Below are positions 60,543 to 64,000 of a stretch of 64,000 bases of DNA, one piece after another; position 1 is the first letter of the stretch; each line of letters opens with the position of its first letter. The stretch is from Pedobacter kyonggii (lineage in GTDB: Bacteria; Bacteroidota; Bacteroidia; Sphingobacteriales; Sphingobacteriaceae), in the NCBI RefSeq assembly GCF_004310665.1, contig NZ_SIXF01000008.1, forward strand, positions 147,815 through 211,814, written 5' to 3'. The notes under the pieces were generated by a model. It did no database searches, was not told the DNA's origin, and saw nothing but the letters and a program-made list of their open reading frames with translations. The translations under genes and the position numbers were made by a program.

Positions 60543-61735
60543 TTTACAATTTTTAAAATGGCAGCACAAATATCTTTAGCAACATCTGTTTTCGATTTCA
60601 TTTCAAATACAGTCCGTTCTAAAGCTTTGTTAAAAATAGTAATTTTATTGGTATCTGATTTAAAACCTGCACCCTTATCATTTAAAGAATTTAAAACCAC
60701 CAGATCTAGATTTTTCTTCTCTAGTTTGCCTTTGGCGTAATTCTCTTCATCATTGGTTTCTAAAGCAAAACCAACCAAAATCTGGTGCGCTTTTTTTTCT
60801 GTACCTAAAGAAGCGAGTATATCTGCTGTTTTTTCCAGTTCCAAAACCAGGCCACTATCCTGCTTTTTAATTTTTTGAGCGGCAACCAGTTTAGGGCGAT
60901 AATCAGCCACAGCGGCACACATTACAGTAATATCAGTTCCGGGGAATACCGATGAACAGGCATCGAACATTTCCTGGGCACTTACTATATCGATTCTTTT
61001 TAAGATTTGATCAGATTTTTGTGCAGTTGGTCCGGCAATTAATGTAACATCAGCTCCAAGGCGGACCAGTTCATCAGCAAGTGCGAAACCCATTTTGCCT
61101 GATGAGTGATTGCCAATAAAACGTACCGGATCAATCGCCTCGTACGTGGGACCAGCAGTAACCATTACCTTTTTGCCAAATAAGGGCATCGATCTTTTAA
61201 TGGCATCGTTTAGAAAGGAAACAATTTCTTCAGGTTCTGCCATTCGGCCTTCGCCCCAAAGTCCGCTGGCAAGTTCGCCATTGGCAGGTGCAATAACCGT
61301 ATTGCCAAAACTGATAATCTTTTCGATATTAACTTGTGTAGTTTCATGCTTCCACATGTCCAGATCCATTGCCGGGGCAACATAAACCGGGCATTTGGCC
61401 GAAAGATAAACAGCCGTTAATAAATTATCGCAGATGCCTGTTGCCAGCTTGGCCAGCGTGTTGGCACTTATTGGAGCAATGATAATTAAATCGGCCCATA
61501 AGCCTAGCTCAACATGGTTGCTCCATACGCCGGTTTCTTCTTCGAAGTATTGCGTGTAGACAGGGTTTTTAGAAAGCGTAGCAAGGGTAAGTGGTGTAAT
61601 GAAATTAGCACCATCAGGGGTAAGAATAACCTTTACGTTTGCACCAGCTTTTACAAGCAGCCGAACTAAAAAAGCCGACTTATATGCTGCGATGCTACCG
61701 CAAACGCCAAGGATTATATTTTTATTTTTTAGCAT
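60539..61735 (-). CDS. coaBC: Bifunctional phosphopantothenoylcysteine decarboxylase/synthetase
   Basis: This 398-residue enzyme makes 4'-phosphopantetheine for coenzyme A: the CoaB part joins cysteine to phosphopantothenate, and the CoaC flavoprotein part decarboxylates the product. CoaC shows GVCGSIAAYKS, His74 (NHVELGLWAD) and PAMDLDMW (121-128), where E. coli has PAMN; the motif equivalent to ACGD is ASGL, so the E. coli catalytic Cys158 position is Ser. CoaB has NHSSGKMGFALADE, AAVADYRP and KIKK. The ATG at 61735 starts the conserved region. Confidence 0.94.
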   Translation of the reverse strand: MLKNKNIILGVCGSIAAYKSAFLVRLLVKAGANVKVILTPDGANFITPLTLATLSKNPVYTQYFEEETGVWSNHVELGLWADLIIIAPISANTLAKLATGICDNLLTAVYLSAKCPVYVAPAMDLDMWKHETTQVNIEKIISFGNTVIAPANGELASGLWGEGRMAEPEEIVSFLNDAIKRSMPLFGKKVMVTAGPTYEAIDPVRFIGNHSSGKMGFALADELVRLGADVTLIAGPTAQKSDQILKRIDIVSAQEMFDACSSVFPGTDITVMCAAVADYRPKLVAAQKIKKQDSGLVLELEKTADILASLGTEKKAHQILVGFALETNDEENYAKGKLEKKNLDLVVLNSLNDKGAGFKSDTNKITIFNKALERTVFEMKSKTDVAKDICAAILKIVK

Positions 61736-61813
61736 AGTGCGCAGAGTACATAAGGCATGGAACATAGAGCGTAGTGCTAAACGCTTTGCCCTAAACGCTA
61801 TGCGCTACGCCAT

Positions 61814-62140
61814 TTACTTTTGTTCTTTAGCAGGATTTCTGTGATAAATTTTCTCGTTCAAAAATTCATCAATAGCAACCAAAACAGGTTTCGGCATGCG
61901 CTCGTAATGTTTGCTGATTTCAATCTGCTCGCGATTTTCGAAAATCTCTTCTAAATTATCGTTGCTTGAAGCAAATTCTGCCAATTTACCGTGTAACTCT
62001 TCTTTAACGTTGTTCGAAATCTGATTTGCTCTTTTAGCAATTACCACTAAAGATTCGTATAAGTTATCTGTAGTTTTATCTAAATCGTGTACGTTTCTGG
62101 TTACTGTAGTATTTGGTACAGCAGGTTTGTTAGTATTCAT
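61814..62140 (-). CDS. rpoZ: DNA-directed RNA polymerase omega subunit, Bacteroidota type
   Basis: This 108-residue RpoZ/Rpb6-like protein begins MNTNKPAVPNTTVTRNVHDL. The core TDNLYESLVVIAKRANQISN resembles the omega/Rpb6 helix that clamps the beta-prime subunit. The C-terminal half is longer than in proteobacterial omega (PVLVAIDEFLNEKIYHRN). It lies 3 bp after bamD and 78 bp before coaBC, the typical Bacteroidota order. It would be expressed from the bamD promoter. Confidence 0.87.
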   Translation of the reverse strand: MNTNKPAVPNTTVTRNVHDLDKTTDNLYESLVVIAKRANQISNNVKEELHGKLAEFASSNDNLEEIFENREQIEISKHYERMPKPVLVAIDEFLNEKIYHRNPAKEQK

Positions 62141-62143
62141 GTA

Positions 62144-63091
62144 TTACTTGTTTTTAATATTCGTGTTATCAGCATTAGTTGGTTTTGTAGAAACGGTATC
62201 TTTTAATTTACCAGTTCTAATCAGCATCTGCTTGTATTTTTCCTGATCAGCGGCATATAATGCCAATTCTTGTTTTGTAGCTACAATACCAGCCTCTACA
62301 TCTTCCTTAAGTACCTTTGCATCTTTAGTGTATTTACTGTCAGGATGATTTTCAGTAAACTCAGTATATAAAGCAAGTGCTTCATTATAACGGTCTTCCT
62401 GGCGGATGATATAACTGTTTTTTGCGTATAAATACTGCGCTTTAATCATCAAGAAATCCATTTCCTCAGCATATTTAATATCTGGGTAGTCTCTTTGCGC
62501 ATTTTTTAAGGCAATAACCGCTGCTCTGTAGTTGTCTACATTGCTTGGTCCGGTAGTTAAGTACATTTTAGCATTTTCGAAAGCTTTATCCTCTAACTTG
62601 CCCCTTAGTGTGGCAATATATTTGCCAGCAGCTGCAGCACGATCGCTGGTAGGGTATAAGTTGATGAATAATTGAAGTGCATCTATAGCCTTATAGGTAT
62701 TTTCCTGATCTAAAGAGAAATTTGGAGATTCTAAATAGAAACAATAAGCACCCATGTATCTCGCTTCTTCGGCATTTTTACTTGCTGGGTAGGTATCTGC
62801 AAAACTTTTAAACTGGTATCTGGCAGTTGTGTAATCACTTAATCTATATAGAGTATAAGCATAATAATAGTTCAGATCCTCAGCCTCTGCACGGCCACGA
62901 TATTTTTGAGAAAGATCCTCAAAAAGCACCAATGCTTTACTGTAATCACGTTTATTATACAAACGAAGCGCCTCTTGGTATTTTTTTGCAACGTCATTAC
63001 TCGCTCTCAATTTTTCGAAACGACTCTTACAACCCGCAATACCCAAAGCGGCAACAAATACTAAAATAATTAAGTGTTTAACTTTAAACAT
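62144..63091 (-). CDS. bamD: Outer membrane assembly lipoprotein BamD
   Basis: This 315-residue lipoprotein has a signal ending LGIAGC with lipid-modified Cys21. It then has several tetratricopeptide-like helix pairs: AKKYQEALRLYNKRDYSKAL, YYYAYTLYRLSDYTTARYQF, AEEARYMGAYCFYLESPNF and RYNEALALYTEFTENHPDSK. BamD works with BamA, encoded at the other end of this window, to insert beta-barrels. The tail (about 270-315) is hydrophilic with many Thr, Asn and Lys. It heads the operon bamD-rpoZ-coaBC-DUF4835. Confidence 0.93.
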   Translation of the reverse strand: MFKVKHLIILVFVAALGIAGCKSRFEKLRASNDVAKKYQEALRLYNKRDYSKALVLFEDLSQKYRGRAEAEDLNYYYAYTLYRLSDYTTARYQFKSFADTYPASKNAEEARYMGAYCFYLESPNFSLDQENTYKAIDALQLFINLYPTSDRAAAAGKYIATLRGKLEDKAFENAKMYLTTGPSNVDNYRAAVIALKNAQRDYPDIKYAEEMDFLMIKAQYLYAKNSYIIRQEDRYNEALALYTEFTENHPDSKYTKDAKVLKEDVEAGIVATKQELALYAADQEKYKQMLIRTGKLKDTVSTKPTNADNTNIKNK

Positions 63092-63095
63092 TCTG

Positions 63096-63125
63096 CAAAG
63101 ATAATTAATAATACGATAACATCAA
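63096..63125 (-). promoter_or_regulatory. Consensus promoter of the bamD operon
   Basis: On the minus strand a TTG (63125-63123), a 19-bp spacer, and TATCTTTG (63103-63096) match the Bacteroidota consensus exactly. The box ends four bases before the bamD ATG, so the transcript should begin at or beside the start codon. Confidence 0.72.
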
Positions 63126-63190
63126 TAAAAACAATTGGCCGCTAAGCTATGCAAAGCAATTCAGTACAATATAACAGTTAACAATTTTTA

Positions 63191-63253
63191 ACATATATAT
63201 AAGTATAGCCAAATTTATCTGGAGCTTTTTTGTTCCTATACTATATATAGGTA
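63191..63253. repeat. AT-rich inverted repeat TATATATAAGTATAG/CTATACTATATATA
   Basis: The arms near 63195-63209 and 63237-63250 pair with one bulged base. The 30-nt loop includes GGAGCTTTTTTG. It could form a cruciform between the bamD promoter and the next repeat. Confidence 0.45.
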
Positions 63254-63339
63254 TGATTTCAATAAATAACTTCCGAAGTTTAAAAGGCCAAGGCGATGGA
63301 AAGGGTTTCGGAACGATACAAGTTGGATTTTTAATTTTT

Positions 63340-63560
63340 TTTTAGGAAAGCAGTTTGGTGCTACTATATAGGCTTGTTCCCGCTATCCGCTTTACTCCGT
63401 TATACTCCGTGCCGCTGCTATTGGGTTTATTCTGCAGGGTCTTGCGAAGTTTTAAACGGCCGGGCGCAGGGAAAACTCCGTAAGTGTGGGAAGCGCAGCC
63501 CGCCCAAAACAGCTGTTCCCCTAAAAAGTTTTGCTATCCTCGAAACTTTTTCCTGTTGAA
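63340..63560. repeat. Interspersed repeat, diverged member of the GCAGGACT family
   Basis: It opens with AGGAAAGCAGTTTGGTGC and CCCGCTATCCGCTTTACTCC, the left-arm words also seen at 23925, and contains GCTGCTATTGGGTTTATTC. An open frame at 63374-63559 runs across it and is not considered a gene. Confidence 0.5.
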
Positions 63561-63604
63561 AACCATGTAGTTAGCTTAAACCTTCAGATAATCGGCGTAA
63601 AAGC

Positions 63605-63635
63605 TTTGCGGTAGTGTTAATTTTTTCTACTTTTG
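63605..63635 (+). promoter_or_regulatory. Consensus promoter P1 upstream of the window's right edge
   Basis: A -33 TTTG (63605-63608), a 19-bp spacer and TACTTTTG (63628-63635). The start region is followed by CATCCCGCTTCGGAGGAAGG. Confidence 0.8.
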
Positions 63636-63714
63636 CATCCCGCTTCGGAGGAAGGGTTTTGAATGAAAGGATGGCGTAGAGATAAGGAGAGCGGGATTTA
63701 TTTTAAAATAAATG

Positions 63715-63744
63715 TTGCGGGAGCGGAAAAGATTGCTACCTTTG
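63715..63744 (+). promoter_or_regulatory. Consensus promoter P2
   Basis: A TTG (63715-63717), a 19-bp spacer and TACCTTTG (63737-63744), followed by CAGCCCGTTCAGG. It is 109 bp downstream of P1. Confidence 0.82.
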
Positions 63745-63838
63745 CAGCCCGTTCAGGAATGGCGGAAAGCTGAATAATATCAGCGTATTGAAAGAGGGAA
63801 TAGGAAAAAAGAAGGCTGAAAAAATAAAATTTATTTTA

Positions 63839-63869
63839 TTTGGAAGTTCGGAAAAGATCCTTACCTTTG
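63839..63869 (+). promoter_or_regulatory. Consensus promoter P3
   Basis: A TTTG (63839-63842), a 19-bp spacer and TACCTTTG (63862-63869), followed by CACTCCCAACCGAAAGG. It is 125 bp downstream of P2. Confidence 0.82.
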
Positions 63870-64000
63870 CACTCCCAACCGAAAGGAAAGGGAAAGACCG
63901 GAACGTCGGATGTCGGAAAGGTAACAGAAAAAAGATTGAAACGGATTGAAACACAGGTTGGACGAACAAGACCAGCTGAAACTGAAACCGAAGATATATA
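63870..64000 (+). other. Transcribed leader, probably of an rRNA operon starting beyond the window
   Basis: From P3 to the window end there is no credible open frame on +. Tandem strong promoters and a purine-rich leader (GGAAAGGGAAAGACCGGAAC, then AAAAAAGATTGAAACGG) are typical before 16S rRNA genes in this phylum. The 16S sequence itself is not in the window, so this is inference. Confidence 0.5.

Noticed and set aside
63374-63559. 61-residue open frame upstream of the tandem promoters
   Set aside because: It overlaps a member of the interspersed repeat family and its protein has no coherent pattern.
63736-63969. 77-residue minus-strand open frame at the right end
   Set aside because: It covers two consensus promoters and a purine-rich leader; its Phe/Pro/Ser-rich translation is that of a complementary purine tract.

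Overview
The window looks like chromosomal DNA of a Bacteroidota bacterium, most likely Sphingobacteriaceae and probably Pedobacter or a close relative. The evidence is a SusC/SusD pair, repeated CarboxypepD_reg domains, a Bacteroidota-type RpoZ, a BamA/OmpH/OmpH cluster, and promoters of the form TTG-N(about 19)-TAnnTTTG. Genus is inferred from gene content; no 16S rRNA sequence lies inside the window. It reads as ordinary housekeeping chromosome with repeat-rich intergenic spaces. No prophage, integrase, transposase, CRISPR array or recognisable defence system was seen.

Layout. 1-5821: an envelope cluster on + (uppS 3' part, bamA, two Skp/OmpH chaperones, murI). 6069-15620: nucleotide metabolism and transport (large PurF-like enzyme, LysE exporter on -, sugar MFS transporter, dCMP deaminase, guaA, a ligand-binding lipoprotein, an RsmB-like rRNA methyltransferase). 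15725-23712: membrane proteins (a 35-aa ORF, MarC, porin, APC permease and pyrophosphatase pump on -; a second APC permease on +). 24303-28741: radical SAM protein, amt plus a co-directional porin, DUF4468 protein. 28754-35564: SRPBCC and YkuK proteins on -, then a DbpA-like helicase, DUF1456, an OMP_b-brl_3 receptor and an SGNH hydrolase on +. 36352-43729: two paralogous small membrane proteins, ettA, a 59-aa ORF, and a susC-susD operon with two identical LacI-like palindromes upstream. 44255-48517: a BLUF protein with an altered flavin pocket, clpC and a CAP-domain lipoprotein. 49058-56212, all on -: ATP-grasp enzyme, radical SAM protein with a perfect palindrome at its start, two paralogous CarboxypepD proteins, recN. 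56313-58824: blaR1-blaI with two operators that bracket the promoter. 59649-63091: the operon bamD-rpoZ-coaBC-DUF4835. 63605-63869: three tandem consensus promoters with 19-bp spacers, firing rightwards out of the window and probably serving an rRNA operon.

Two features run through the window. First, the spaces between genes hold several unrelated families of palindromic repeats (CGTCATCTCGA, CGTCACCCTGAA, CGTCATTGCGAG, CGTCATTCCC, and a larger CCTAAACCTGA/GCAGGACT family), a 330-bp tandem duplication and a plant-telomere-like (CCCTAAA)5 tract. Second, many genes have a TAnnTTTG promoter box so close to the start codon (guaA, bamD, recN, the 24303 radical SAM gene) that their mRNAs should be leaderless or nearly so. 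In several cases the TTTG of the box imitates an upstream TTG start codon, and I have used the downstream ATG.
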